50,443 bases of DNA from Candidatus Kapaibacterium sp. (lineage in GTDB: Bacteria > Bacteroidota > Ignavibacteria > Kapaibacteriales > WFXC01): positions 1 through 50,443 of the forward strand of contig WFXC01000013.1 of NCBI GenBank assembly GCA_015490805.1, in the 5' to 3' direction. A program made the translations under genes and the position numbers. Numbering within the stretch: position 1 is the stretch's first letter; each line of letters begins with the position of its first letter. The notes beneath the pieces were generated by a model. That model was given only the letters and a program-made list of their open reading frames with translations, ran no database searches and was not told where the DNA came from. Shown here piece after piece: positions 1-8,660 of this stretch.

Positions 1-1
1 C

Positions 2-151
2 AGACGGACGATCATCCGCAAAGCACGGGATGAAGCGATCGAAGTGATAGAGAAAGAAGGGAGGTTACGGGATTTAATTGCGGCGTTGCGTCAACTTGCG
101 CGAGAAGATCCGAAGTTAGCAGAAGTGCTCCGAAGTTTCCGGTTGTTGTAG
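2..151 (+). CDS. C-terminal fragment of a coiled-coil membrane protein (5' end outside the window)
   Basis: An open frame enters from the left edge and ends at TAG 149..151, giving 49 residues that begin RRTII and end SFRLL. The tail (GRLRDL, then LRQLARED, then a leucine-rich end) matches the tail of the protein at 3815..4409 read in its shifted frame (GRLRRL, LRQLAKED, EGLL). So this is the end of a second member of the same family, which has an N-terminal hydrophobic segment, a run of seven-residue RFEDINK repeats and a second hydrophobic segment just before RRTII. Function is unknown. The stretch 152..305 up to the next gene holds no gene I can support. Confidence 0.6.
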   Translation, partial: RRTIIRKARDEAIEVIEKEGRLRDLIAALRQLAREDPKLAEVLRSFRLL

Positions 152-305
152 ATCAAAATTGGTAAGCTGAAGTGAACAAGTAAATTGGTGGAGATCTAAG
201 GAACGGTGAGGGAGGATTTTGATGTTGTGTGCTGTTCTACATTTGAGAGGAAATGTTGATGCTTCGGAAGTGTAAGTATCTTGATATTTGTTCAGGAGAC
301 CCAGG

Positions 306-1304
306 ATGAATTTATCAGGGAAAAAAGTATTAGTGACGGGGGCTGGGGGTTTTATTGGAAGTCATTTAGTGGAAGCGCTGGTGCACTATGGTTGTAAAGT
401 CCGGGCATTTGTGCGCTACAATGCCCTGGGTCTGAGAGGGTGGTTGGATCGGTGCGCGCCAGAGGTGCAAAAGCGAGTAGAAATTTGGGCAGGGGATATT
501 CGGGATTTTTCCAGTGTCCGTAAAGCAATGGAGGCGCAACAGGTGGTTTTTCACTTAGCTGCTCTCATTAGCATTCCTCATAGCTATCGAGATCCAGAAA
601 GTTTTGTGCAGACGAATGTTGTTGGTACGCTCAACGTGCTTCAGGTAGCAAAAGATAGCGAGGTTGAGCGAGTTTTGATCACCTCAACGTCGGAAGTCTA
701 TGGTACTGCACAATATGTACCGATTGATGAGCAGCACCCACGACAGCCGCAATCTCCCTATTCGGCGACGAAAATTGCGGCTGATAGTCTGGCGGAATCC
801 TTTTATCGAAGCTATGATCTTCCTGTGGTGATTGTGCGACCATTTAATACGTATGGACCCCGGCAATCTGCGCGTGCGGTCATTCCAACGATTATCACAC
901 AGTTGCTTTCAGGGATGCAAACTATCCGGTTAGGGGCGTTATTCCCCACACGAGATCTGGTGTTTGTGGAAGATACAGTACAGGGATTTATCAGGTTGGC
1001 GGAAGCTGATGAGGCAGTTGGCAAAGATGTAAACATTGCAACGGGGCAGGAAATTTCAATAGAAAAGTTAGCACACTTGCTCATTCAGATGATCAATCCT
1101 GAAGCACATATTGAAGTTGACAGTGAGAGGTTGCGTCCACAGAAAAGTGAAGTTGCAAGGTTGTGTGGGGATCCTGGTTTGTTGCGACAGTTAACGGGGT
1201 GGAGCCCAGAGCATACTTTGCAAGAGGGGTTAAGCAAAACCATAAAGTGGTTCAAGGAAAACCAGCATTTGCCCTTTTATCGGGCTGAGGAATATGTGGT
1301 ATAA
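306..1304 (+). CDS. legB: NAD-dependent sugar-nucleotide 4,6-dehydratase, LegB-like
   Basis: Short-chain dehydrogenase/epimerase of 332 residues, close to the usual length. Seen: a Rossmann glycine motif GAGGFIG near residues 12-18, the TSTSEVYG active-site strand near 126-133 and YSATK (Tyr152, Lys156). In legionaminic acid synthesis LegB removes water from a GDP- or UDP-linked GlcNAc to give the 4-keto-6-deoxy sugar. I start it at ATG 306 rather than the in-frame TTG at 288, because AGGAG at 292..296 lies at the right distance from 306. It overlaps the legC-like gene by 11 bases, and those two genes together are the usual first steps of this pathway. The family could also serve another 4-keto sugar, but the legC, legI and legG neighbours argue for legionaminate. 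Confidence 0.85.
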   Translation: MNLSGKKVLVTGAGGFIGSHLVEALVHYGCKVRAFVRYNALGLRGWLDRCAPEVQKRVEIWAGDIRDFSSVRKAMEAQQVVFHLAALISIPHSYRDPESFVQTNVVGTLNVLQVAKDSEVERVLITSTSEVYGTAQYVPIDEQHPRQPQSPYSATKIAADSLAESFYRSYDLPVVIVRPFNTYGPRQSARAVIPTIITQLLSGMQTIRLGALFPTRDLVFVEDTVQGFIRLAEADEAVGKDVNIATGQEISIEKLAHLLIQMINPEAHIEVDSERLRPQKSEVARLCGDPGLLRQLTGWSPEHTLQEGLSKTIKWFKENQHLPFYRAEEYVV

Positions 1305-2439
1305 AGATTTTGTTGGGTTTGTAAAAAAACTTTATCCCACCAATCCGGTCGTGCTCCACAGCCCTGTCTTTACGGGCAGGGAAAAAGAGTATCTTGCTGA
1401 GTGCATCGATTCGACTTTTGTATCGTACGTCGGGGAGTTTGTGAAACGGTTTGAGAAGAAAGTTGCCGAGTACACTGGCGCCCGTTATGCTGTGGCGACA
1501 GTCAATGGAACAGCAGCGTTGCATCTGGCACTGAAAGTTGTTGGTGTCCAGCCGGGGGATGAGGTCATTACGCAACCATTGACGTTTGTTGCCACTGCGA
1601 ATGCCATCGCTCATTGTGGTGCCGTTCCGGTTTTTGTAGACGTGGAGCGAGATAATCTGGGAATGTCGCCGCAGAAATTGCAGGAATGGCTCGAGGAGCA
1701 TGCAACGCTTCATCCAGCGACGAAGCAATTGATAAATCGCCAAACAGGTCGGCGTATAGCTGCTGTTGTACCGGTACACGTGTTTGGGCATCCGTGCCGC
1801 ATTGATGCAATTCTGGAGGTTGCTAAGCGCTTTCATTTACCGGTTGTTGAGGATGCCGCTGAAGCACTGGGAAGCTGGTATCGCGGCAAGCATCCGGGAA
1901 CTTTCGGTGTGGCAGGGATCCTGAGCTTTAACGGGAACAAGATTATTACGACCGGCGGCGGGGGGATGGTTCTGACCGATGATCCGTCCATTGCGGAACA
2001 GGCATACCATCTGAGTACGACAGCGAAGAAAGCTCATCCGTGGAAGTATGAGCACGATGCGGTGGGATATAATTACCGAATGCCCAACGTCAACGCAGCC
2101 ATTGGCGTTGCCCAGATGGAGCAACTGGAGGCATTTGTTGACAACAAAAGGCAAACGGCAGCAGCGTATGCCGAGTTCTTTCGTCAAAAAGATATTCCAT
2201 TTATCACCGAGCCAGAAGGCGCACGTTCAAACTATTGGTTGAATGCCATTGTGCTGGAAAATTATACTGAGCGCGATGTTTTTCTGGAATTCACCAATGC
2301 ACAGGGCGTGATGACCCGTCCCGTGTGGACCCTGTTGCACCATTTGCCGATGTATCAGAGTGCTCCACGCGGCGACCTTTCGACCGCTGAATGGCTGGCA
2401 GAACGGATAGTGAATATACCGAGCGGGGTGAGAAGTTGA
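1294..2439 (+). CDS. legC: PLP-dependent sugar 4-aminotransferase, LegC family
   Basis: DegT/DnrJ/EryC1 aminotransferase, 381 residues. The N-terminal stretch with VGEFVKRFE and ATVNGTAALHLAL is characteristic of LegC proteins. The PLP Lys is Lys216 in SFNGNKIITTGGGG, and the cofactor Asp is in VVEDAAEALG near 184-193. It should transaminate the 4-keto product of LegB to a 4-amino-4,6-dideoxy sugar. It starts inside the end of legB and runs 4 bases past the start of the next gene (TTG 2436), so the three genes are translationally coupled. Confidence 0.85.
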   Translation: MWYKDFVGFVKKLYPTNPVVLHSPVFTGREKEYLAECIDSTFVSYVGEFVKRFEKKVAEYTGARYAVATVNGTAALHLALKVVGVQPGDEVITQPLTFVATANAIAHCGAVPVFVDVERDNLGMSPQKLQEWLEEHATLHPATKQLINRQTGRRIAAVVPVHVFGHPCRIDAILEVAKRFHLPVVEDAAEALGSWYRGKHPGTFGVAGILSFNGNKIITTGGGGMVLTDDPSIAEQAYHLSTTAKKAHPWKYEHDAVGYNYRMPNVNAAIGVAQMEQLEAFVDNKRQTAAAYAEFFRQKDIPFITEPEGARSNYWLNAIVLENYTERDVFLEFTNAQGVMTRPVWTLLHHLPMYQSAPRGDLSTAEWLAERIVNIPSGVRS

Positions 2440-3104
2440 CAGATAACAAGTTGAAATATCGTATTGCCTTTTTTGCTAAGGATCGTCCATTTATGCAGGA
2501 TGCATTGCAGCTTTTAGAATTACATTTTCAGACAGTAGATAGCTTTATTGGCTCTGCAACAGATCCATTCCCATTGTCGGAACCTCAAAGTTATGACTAT
2601 CTGGTTTCTTATCTTTCTCCATGGATTATTCCAGTGACACTTTTACAGAAAGTAAGGATTGCTCACGTGAATTTTCATCCTGGAGATCCGCGGTATCCGG
2701 GCATAGGGTGTACAAACTTTGCCCTGTATAACGAGGAGTCTGAGTATGGTATTACAGCGCATTATATGGCAGAAAAAGTTGATACGGGACCTATTATTTT
2801 AGTAGAAAGGTTCCCCGTGTTTCCGAACGATACCGTTTATACTCTTACGCAACGATGTTACGCTTATATTTATCACGCTTTTACTAAGCTGTTTCCCTAT
2901 ATGCTACGCGGAGAGCCTTTTCCGATAGGTGACGAACAGTGGCAAAGATCTCCCTATCGTCGGCGGGAGCTTGAAGAACTGTGTCGGATAACGCCAGATA
3001 TGCCGCCTGAAGAGATTCGGCGTAGAGTGCGAGCCTGCTCCTATCCGGGATATCCGGGGGCTTATGTTGAATTGGGAGGAGTTCGATTTGAAGCTCAAGG
3101 GTAG
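2436..3104 (+). CDS. Formyltransferase-fold enzyme (probable sugar N-formyltransferase)
   Basis: Formyl_trans_N domain protein of about 222 residues, with no sign of the methionyl-tRNA formyltransferase C-terminal domain. The catalytic triad of the family is present: Asn79 and His81 in HVNFHPGD, and Asp116 in AEKVDTGPII. Such enzymes move a formyl group from N10-formyltetrahydrofolate to an amine. Placed straight after the LegC aminotransferase, the likely acceptor is the new 4-amino group, where canonical clusters have the LegH acetyltransferase; this is inference. I prefer TTG 2436 (GGGGTGAG upstream), which overlaps the legC stop, over the longer frame from ATG 2391. The donor and acceptor cannot be read from the sequence. 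Confidence 0.72.
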   Translation: MTDNKLKYRIAFFAKDRPFMQDALQLLELHFQTVDSFIGSATDPFPLSEPQSYDYLVSYLSPWIIPVTLLQKVRIAHVNFHPGDPRYPGIGCTNFALYNEESEYGITAHYMAEKVDTGPIILVERFPVFPNDTVYTLTQRCYAYIYHAFTKLFPYMLRGEPFPIGDEQWQRSPYRRRELEELCRITPDMPPEEIRRRVRACSYPGYPGAYVELGGVRFEAQG

Positions 3105-3109
3105 AGAGA

Positions 3110-3769
3110 ATGGCCATAGCTGTCATCGCTGTGCATCCTGACGATGAGACCTTAGGAGCTGGTGGTACGCTGCTTCGATACCACCAGGACGGAGATGTAC
3201 TGCATTGGGTGATTGTTACAACCGTGAAGGGAATTCCGCAGTATGCTGCAATGGAACATACGCGGGATCGGGAGATCAAACGGGTTGCAGCAGCGTATGG
3301 CTTTCAGCAGGTGTGGTCCTTAGGGTATCCGACAACACGGTTGGATCAGATTCCACGTGGTGAGATCATTGCGAAAATCAGCGAGGTGCTGCACCAGATA
3401 AGACCTGACATACTCTACGTTCCTTTTTATGGTGATGCGCATAGTAATCATCGGATCATCGTTGAAGCGCTTCATTCCGCCACAAAAGTATTTCGTTTGC
3501 CGCCACTCCGGGCAGTTCGAATGATGGAGGTGCTGAGTGAAACGAATTTTGCACTCTCCGGAACGCTCCCGTTTACGCCTAACTACTATGTCGATATTAC
3601 ACCATTTCTGGATCGCAAAGTTGAGATTATGAAAATCTATCGCTCTGAACTTGGCGCGCATCCCTTTCCTCGCAGTGAAGAAGCAATTCGGGCATTAGCA
3701 GTCATCCGTGGAAGCGAAAGTGGATTCGGTGCCGGAGAGGCGTTCGTTACACTCTTCGAGCGATGGTGA
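3110..3769 (+). CDS. LmbE/PIG-L family N-deacetylase
   Basis: 219 residues, normal for the family. Zinc-site motifs are visible: HPDDE at residues 9-13 and HSNH near 111-114. Members remove N-acetyl groups from GlcNAc-type sugars, lipids or thiol cofactor precursors. It starts 5 bases after the formyltransferase stop with AGAGAG in front of ATG 3110, so the two are one transcription unit. Together they suggest an acyl exchange on the sugar: acetyl off, formyl on. That role is inferred from context. Confidence 0.8.
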   Translation: MAIAVIAVHPDDETLGAGGTLLRYHQDGDVLHWVIVTTVKGIPQYAAMEHTRDREIKRVAAAYGFQQVWSLGYPTTRLDQIPRGEIIAKISEVLHQIRPDILYVPFYGDAHSNHRIIVEALHSATKVFRLPPLRAVRMMEVLSETNFALSGTLPFTPNYYVDITPFLDRKVEIMKIYRSELGAHPFPRSEEAIRALAVIRGSESGFGAGEAFVTLFERW

Positions 3770-3814
3770 AGATGCATCGGGGTACCTATAAATGTGGAGA
3801 GGAGGGTTGCTGCG

Positions 3815-4369
3815 ATGATGATCGATGACGATGACAAGGTGGAACATACGCTGGGAATGAAGGGGTTTTGGTTCAGATGGAGTGCATATCTCGGTATAGT
3901 GCGAACAGCAGTGGTATTCGTTGGAGTATGGATGGGAGGAGTTTTGGGAGGATTGGCACAGCAGCGGGTTACTAACGAGATGATTTACCAGCAGTTGATA
4001 GAAATTCGTAAGCAGCAGGCGGTATTCGATGAACGGTTTCAACAGATCGAAAAGCGATTTGAGTTGATTGATAAACGGTTTGAGGATATCAATAAGCGGT
4101 TCGAGGATATCAATAAACGGTTCGAGGACATCAACCACCGATTTGAGGATATCAATCGGCGGTTTGAGAATTTGACCCAATTTTTGTGGATTCTCAGCGG
4201 GATTTTCACGACTCTGGTTGCTGTTGTAATTGGATTTGCCTATTGGGATCGACGGACGATTATTGCTGAGACGAAACCTCAAGACAATCGAGGAGTTGGA
4301 GCGGGAAGTCAAGCCGGGACGGTTACGGCGGTTGGTGACGGTAGTGCGGCAGTTAGCAAAGGAAGATGA
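3815..4369 (+). CDS. Heptad-repeat coiled-coil membrane protein, 3' end frameshifted
   Basis: Seen: a charged N-terminus, a hydrophobic segment ending VLGGLAQQ, then tandem seven-residue repeats (RFELIDK, RFEDINK, RFEDINK, RFEDINH, RFEDINR), a second hydrophobic segment (FLWILSGIFTTLVAVVIGF) and a basic tail. The repeat layout resembles Borrelia Bdr-type proteins, but I do not assign a function. ATG 3815 follows AGGAGG with good spacing and is preferred over GTG 3794. After residue ~155 the frame yields a glycine-rich tail ending at TGA 4367..4369, while the +1 frame carries the tail conserved in the copy at 2..151 (see 4281..4409). So this gene has probably gained or lost a base near 4275..4283. 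Confidence 0.65.
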   Translation: MMIDDDDKVEHTLGMKGFWFRWSAYLGIVRTAVVFVGVWMGGVLGGLAQQRVTNEMIYQQLIEIRKQQAVFDERFQQIEKRFELIDKRFEDINKRFEDINKRFEDINHRFEDINRRFENLTQFLWILSGIFTTLVAVVIGFAYWDRRTIIAETKPQDNRGVGAGSQAGTVTAVGDGSAAVSKGR

Positions 4370-4409
4370 ACGATTGCAAGAGTTGTTGCGGAAAGAAGGA
4401 TTGTTGTAG
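4281..4409 (+). pseudogene. Displaced C-terminal tail of the preceding coiled-coil protein (+1 frame)
   Basis: Reading in the frame that ends at TAG 4407..4409 gives KTIEELEREVKPGRLRRL and then VRQLAKEDERLQELLRKEGLL. This aligns with the end of the fragment at 2..151 (GRLRDL, LRQLARED, SFRLL), with the same TTGTTGTAG ending. The alignment shows the original reading frame of the 3815 gene and places a one-base shift between RRTII (about 4250) and 4281. A sequencing indel would look the same. Confidence 0.6.
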
Positions 4410-4522
4410 GAATAGTGGTGCACGTAGCACGGCTACGAAGGATCGCTTCTTCGTTTCGGTGTATAGCGTGTGCGTCCGGAAATAATATGGGTGGTGTAAA
4501 AAAGCAATAGTGACAAGGTCAA

Positions 4523-5533
4523 ATGGGAGAGCGTGTATTTGTTATTGCGGAAGCCGGGGTCAATCATAATGGACAGTTAGAATTAGCCAAGCAGTTGGTG
4601 GATGTTGCCGTTGAGGCAGGAGCTGACGCAGTAAAATTCCAGACCTTTATTCCCGATGAGGTTGTCAGTACCCGGGCGCCAAAGGCAGTCTATCAGTTGC
4701 AAACCACGGGTCCGGAGGAGTCCCAATTGGAAATGATTCGTAAACTAACCCTTCCATTTGAAGCATTTCAGGAATTGAAAGAATATTGTCAGCAGCGGGG
4801 TGTTCTATTTTTATCGACACCTTTTGATATTCCCAGTGCCCGTTTCTTGTACCGGGAGCTGCAACTGCCGATCATCAAGATTCCATCAGGAGAGATTACC
4901 AATTACCCGATGCTTCGGGAAATTGGGAGCTACGGGGTGAAAGTGATTCTCTCAACTGGTATGGCAGACCTGGGAGAGATTGAGGATGCATTAGATGTTC
5001 TGATGGTGAATGGGACGAAGCGGGAAGATATTACCGTACTCCACTGCAACACGGAATATCCAACGCCGATGGAAGATGTCAACCTCCGGGCGATGGTGAC
5101 GATCCGGAACGCTTTTCAGGTTGCCGTTGGCTATTCGGATCACACTGAAGGGATCGAAGTTCCTATTGCAGCGGTCGCGCTGGGCGCAACCGTGATTGAG
5201 AAACATTTCACACTGGACAGGACGCTCCCAGGTCCGGATCACAAAGCCAGTTTGGAACCGACAGAGCTCCGGGCGATGATTACCGCGATTCGCAATATTG
5301 AGAAAGCCCTGGGTAGTGGAATTAAAAAACCGTCGACTTCAGAGCAGCGGAACATACCGGTGGTGCGCAAGAGCATTGTTGCCCGCCGTTCCATTCAGGC
5401 AGGCGAGGTTCTCAGCGAGGAGAATCTAACAACCAAACGCCCTGGAACCGGGATTTCCCCAATGCGATGGGAAGAAATAATCGGAAAACCCGCTCCCCGG
5501 GATTTTGCTCCGGATGAGCTTATAGAGTTTTAG
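4523..5533 (+). CDS. legI: Legionaminic acid synthase, NeuB family
   Basis: 336 residues with the full NeuB layout: TIM barrel from AEAGVNHNG (9-17) through KFQTF (38-42), GYSDHTEG (203-210) and EKHFT (226-230), then an SAF/antifreeze-like domain from about 281 (VRKSIVARRSI). It condenses the free 6-carbon amino sugar released by LegG with phosphoenolpyruvate to make the nine-carbon acid. Sequence style is closer to LegI than to sialic acid synthase, which is a family judgement. It opens a block of legI, methyltransferase, legG and formyltransferase. Confidence 0.85.
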   Translation: MGERVFVIAEAGVNHNGQLELAKQLVDVAVEAGADAVKFQTFIPDEVVSTRAPKAVYQLQTTGPEESQLEMIRKLTLPFEAFQELKEYCQQRGVLFLSTPFDIPSARFLYRELQLPIIKIPSGEITNYPMLREIGSYGVKVILSTGMADLGEIEDALDVLMVNGTKREDITVLHCNTEYPTPMEDVNLRAMVTIRNAFQVAVGYSDHTEGIEVPIAAVALGATVIEKHFTLDRTLPGPDHKASLEPTELRAMITAIRNIEKALGSGIKKPSTSEQRNIPVVRKSIVARRSIQAGEVLSEENLTTKRPGTGISPMRWEEIIGKPAPRDFAPDELIEF

Positions 5534-5558
5534 GAAAAGCAGCCAGCAATATGATGGT

Positions 5559-6548
5559 GTGTCTATAGTGGTGGGAAATAAATTTGTTCTGGGAAATAAT
5601 GCGTGGGGAAAGATGAATGTAGAAAGTTTTCTGTCCGTCTGGTTCTTGCGCCCTGAAAATGCAGCTTTAGGATTTCTTCGAGCCAGCTCTGTTTGGAAGA
5701 GCGGGTTTACTTTTAGTGGAACGACTTTAGATATAAGTTGTGGCGATGGAGTTTTTATGTTTTTGTTGTTGGGAGGTGAGTTCTGTCAGGAATTCGATGT
5801 TTTTCTTGATGTAGCAAACACGAAGTTATTACAGCTAACTCAGGATAAAGTTACCGATATTTTTGATTCCTACGAAGAACATTACCAGCTAGACCACATA
5901 ATCGAGAAATATCCTGAAACTACCATTACTTATGGTACTGATTGGAAAGCATCTCTGTTGAAGAAAGCGGAAAGGCTCCGTATATATGAGCATCTGCTTC
6001 AGCACGATAATAACCTTCCTTTTCATTTTCCGGATGAAAATTTCGACCGGATGTACTCCAATAGTGTCTATTGGGTTGACAACGTTGAAATGCATCTCCG
6101 GGAAATAGTACGCATAACAAAGCCTCAGGGAGAAATATTGTTGCAAATAAAGACGCCAGATTTTATACAGCTTCATCCCCAGTTTTGGGGTACATCTTGG
6201 TTGTCTCAAGAAAGCCTTAATATTTTGGATCGAGGTCGGCTGGCAACGTGGCCAAGCATTCGTGAGATTGACTGGTATGTTAGAACAATAGAAGAATTGG
6301 GTTGCCAACTTCTGGAAAAGATACCGGTGTATAGTAGGCAGCAGGTGGAAATATGGCATGTAGGGTTAAGACCTATAGCTCACTTTTTGATCTATCTATT
6401 TAATCGACTTCCTCTTGAGGAGAGAACGGAGTTAAAAAAAGAATTCGTTCAATATATCTATCCTCTGGTTCGGGATATGGTAAACATCCCTATTGATGAG
6501 GGAGATGGTTACGAATTTACTCTCAGGTTTGTAAAGAAAGCTCTATAG
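5559..6548 (+). CDS. SAM-dependent methyltransferase (class I, distant)
   Basis: 329 residues. Motif I is visible as LDISCGDGVF (about 57-66), and a later PFHFPDENFDRMYSNS segment followed by LREIVRITKPQGEILL is the usual post-motif region of class I methyltransferases. The remainder is not familiar. It sits between legI and legG and may O- or N-methylate the nonulosonic acid or a residue of the glycan; that is inference. The start is uncertain: GTG 5559 gives the longest frame, and no strong ribosome-binding site is seen. Confidence 0.65.
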   Translation: MSIVVGNKFVLGNNAWGKMNVESFLSVWFLRPENAALGFLRASSVWKSGFTFSGTTLDISCGDGVFMFLLLGGEFCQEFDVFLDVANTKLLQLTQDKVTDIFDSYEEHYQLDHIIEKYPETTITYGTDWKASLLKKAERLRIYEHLLQHDNNLPFHFPDENFDRMYSNSVYWVDNVEMHLREIVRITKPQGEILLQIKTPDFIQLHPQFWGTSWLSQESLNILDRGRLATWPSIREIDWYVRTIEELGCQLLEKIPVYSRQQVEIWHVGLRPIAHFLIYLFNRLPLEERTELKKEFVQYIYPLVRDMVNIPIDEGDGYEFTLRFVKKAL

Positions 6549-6556
6549 GAGTAACA

Positions 6557-7759
6557 GTGCAGTCGGGAGAGGCCAAAAGAAATAAAGACCGGCGAACGAT
6601 TTGCATTTTTACCGGCACTCGAGCGGAGTACGGGTTGCTGAGACCGTTGCTCAAAGCTATTCAGGAAGATTCTGCATTGCAGTTACAGTTGCTGGTCTCT
6701 GGAATGCATCTTTCACCAGAATTTGGGTTAACGTATCGTGATATTCTTGCAGACGGATTTACCATTGATGAAAAAGTGGAAATTTTGCTTAGCTCTGATA
6801 CTCCTGTTGGTATTTCGAAGTCGGTTGGATTGGGTGCGATCGGATATGCTGAAGCCCTGGAGCGGCTACGACCAGATATTGCAGTTGTGCTGGGAGATCG
6901 CTTCGAGGCGCTGGCGTTTGCTGTTGCTGCGTATATCCATCGCATTCCGATTGCTCATATTCACGGGGGAGAAGCTACGTATGGGGCAATGGATGAGGGA
7001 ATCCGCCACGCAATTACGAAGCTGAGTTTTTTGCATTTTCCTTCAACCGAGGAGTACCGGCGAGTCATTATCCAGTTGGGCGAGTCGCCGGATCGAGTGT
7101 TTGCCGTTGGTGCACTGGGACTGGATAATATCCGGACGATGCGATTGTTGACAAAGCAGGAGTTAGAGCATCAACTGGGATTTCAGTTTGGCGAAAAGAA
7201 TTTCCTGGTGACTTTTCATCCAGTAACGCTGGAGAAAGGGAAAACAGAATCCTATTTCCGCGCATTGCTCAATGTACTGGATCGATTTCGTGAGATTAAG
7301 TTGATTTTCACGAAGGCAAACGCTGACACTGAAGGGCGAATTATCAATCAGATGATCGATCAGTTTGTTGAAAGCCACTCTGAACGAGCAGTTGCTTTTA
7401 CATCGCTGGGGCAATTACGTTATTTGTCTGCATTGCAGTTTGTAGATGCTGTCGTGGGAAATTCTTCCAGTGGGATCATTGAGGCACCAAGTTTTCATAT
7501 TGGGACAATCAATATTGGGAGCAGACAGGATGGTCGAATTCGCGCCCGGAGCGTTATAGATTGTGATCCAACAGAAGATTCCATCGAGAGAGCAATCCAG
7601 CGGTTGTATTCTCCGGACTTTCAGTCGATGTTGCCGACTGTCCAGAATCCATACGGGGATGGACATGCTGCAGAGCGCATCATTGAGGTTTTAAAGCAGG
7701 CGGATCTTCGCTCTGTCATAAAGCCGTTTTACAAAATTGATTTTCAGGTACCCGCATAA
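6557..7759 (+). CDS. legG: NDP-sugar hydrolysing 2-epimerase, LegG/NeuC family
   Basis: 400 residues, standard for the family. Motifs: TGTRAEYG (19-26), GDRFEA (113-118), HIHGGE (134-139), TFHPVT and VVGNSSSGIIEAPSF. It epimerises C2 of the NDP-diamino sugar and releases the free sugar for LegI. The GTG start at 6557 has AGGAG just upstream (TAGGAGTAACAGTG), and the gene ends directly at the ATG of the next one. The GDP form is favoured if the PtmE-like gene at 10491 supplies the nucleotide sugar. Confidence 0.83.
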   Translation: MQSGEAKRNKDRRTICIFTGTRAEYGLLRPLLKAIQEDSALQLQLLVSGMHLSPEFGLTYRDILADGFTIDEKVEILLSSDTPVGISKSVGLGAIGYAEALERLRPDIAVVLGDRFEALAFAVAAYIHRIPIAHIHGGEATYGAMDEGIRHAITKLSFLHFPSTEEYRRVIIQLGESPDRVFAVGALGLDNIRTMRLLTKQELEHQLGFQFGEKNFLVTFHPVTLEKGKTESYFRALLNVLDRFREIKLIFTKANADTEGRIINQMIDQFVESHSERAVAFTSLGQLRYLSALQFVDAVVGNSSSGIIEAPSFHIGTINIGSRQDGRIRARSVIDCDPTEDSIERAIQRLYSPDFQSMLPTVQNPYGDGHAAERIIEVLKQADLRSVIKPFYKIDFQVPA

Positions 7760-8659
7760 ATGAGCTTCAGAGCTGTCTTTGTTGGAACGGTTGAATTCAG
7801 TTTCTTTGCATTGCAGAAGTTGATTGAGTTGGAACAGTATGTTCAGATTCAAGGGGTGATTACGAAAAAACAGTCAACCTTTCATTCCGATTTTCAAGAT
7901 TTAACCCCGCTGTGTTCTGCTCACGGAATTCCAGTGCGGTACGTTGGTAATATCAATGATGAGCAGCATCTCCAGTGGATCCAGGAATTGCGACCCGACG
8001 TGCTTTTCGTCTTGGGCTGGTCGCAACTTATACGCAGACCGTTGTTAGGTATTCCTTCGATCGGAGCGATTGGTTTTCATTCGGCAAAATTGCCCCAGAA
8101 TCGAGGGAGACATCCCATTATATGAGCATTGGTTTTAGGGCTGGAGCAAACGGCATCGACGTTCTTTTTTCTCGATGAAGGGGCGGATAGCGGAGATATT
8201 TTAAGTCAGCGCGACGTTCCAATTACGTATGAAGATACTGCCCGTACGTTGTACGATCGGATCGTGCGGGTTGCGCTTCAGCAGATCGAGGAATTTGTTC
8301 CGCAATTGGCACAGGGAACGTATCAGCGTATTCCACAGGATCATAGTCGCGCAAATTATTGGCGGAAACGATCAAAACAGGATGGGAAGATTGATTTTCG
8401 GATGAGTAGTAGAAGCATCTATAACTTAGTCCGAGCCTTGACCAGGCCATATCCCGGAGCTCACATCGAATATCAGGATCGGGAGGTGAAAGTATGGAAA
8501 GTTCGGGAAGAAGAAGTTCATTTGCCAAACATTGAGCCCGGAAAAATTCTGGCGCTCGATCAGGATCGTATCCTGGTCAAGTGTGGTGACCAGGCAGTGT
8601 GGATTGAAGAGCACGAATTTGAGCACTTGCCAGAAGTAGGAACTTACATTCTTCCGTGA
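7760..8659 (+). pseudogene. Formyltransferase interrupted by one in-frame TGA
   Basis: A 299-codon frame runs 7760..8659 with a single internal stop, TGA 8123..8125. The first half ends GFHSAKLPQNRGRHPII; the second resumes in the same frame as ALVLGLEQTAS and DEGADSGDIL. In this formyltransferase subfamily the residue after HPII is normally Trp, so the change reads as TGG to TGA. The fold is an N-terminal formyl_trans domain plus a C-terminal domain (from about residue 205, KIDFRMSSRSIYNLVRA). The acceptor is probably a sugar amine. It could be a recent nonsense mutation, a sequencing error, or a readthrough site. TGA ends many genes here, so a changed genetic code is unlikely. Confidence 0.78.
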
Positions 8660-8660
8660 G

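Noticed and set aside
8123..8125. TGA read as Trp or another amino acid by a changed genetic code
   Set aside because: Many intact genes in the window end with TGA (for example legC, ktrA, the ATP-grasp gene) and use TGG for Trp, so a standard bacterial code fits better.
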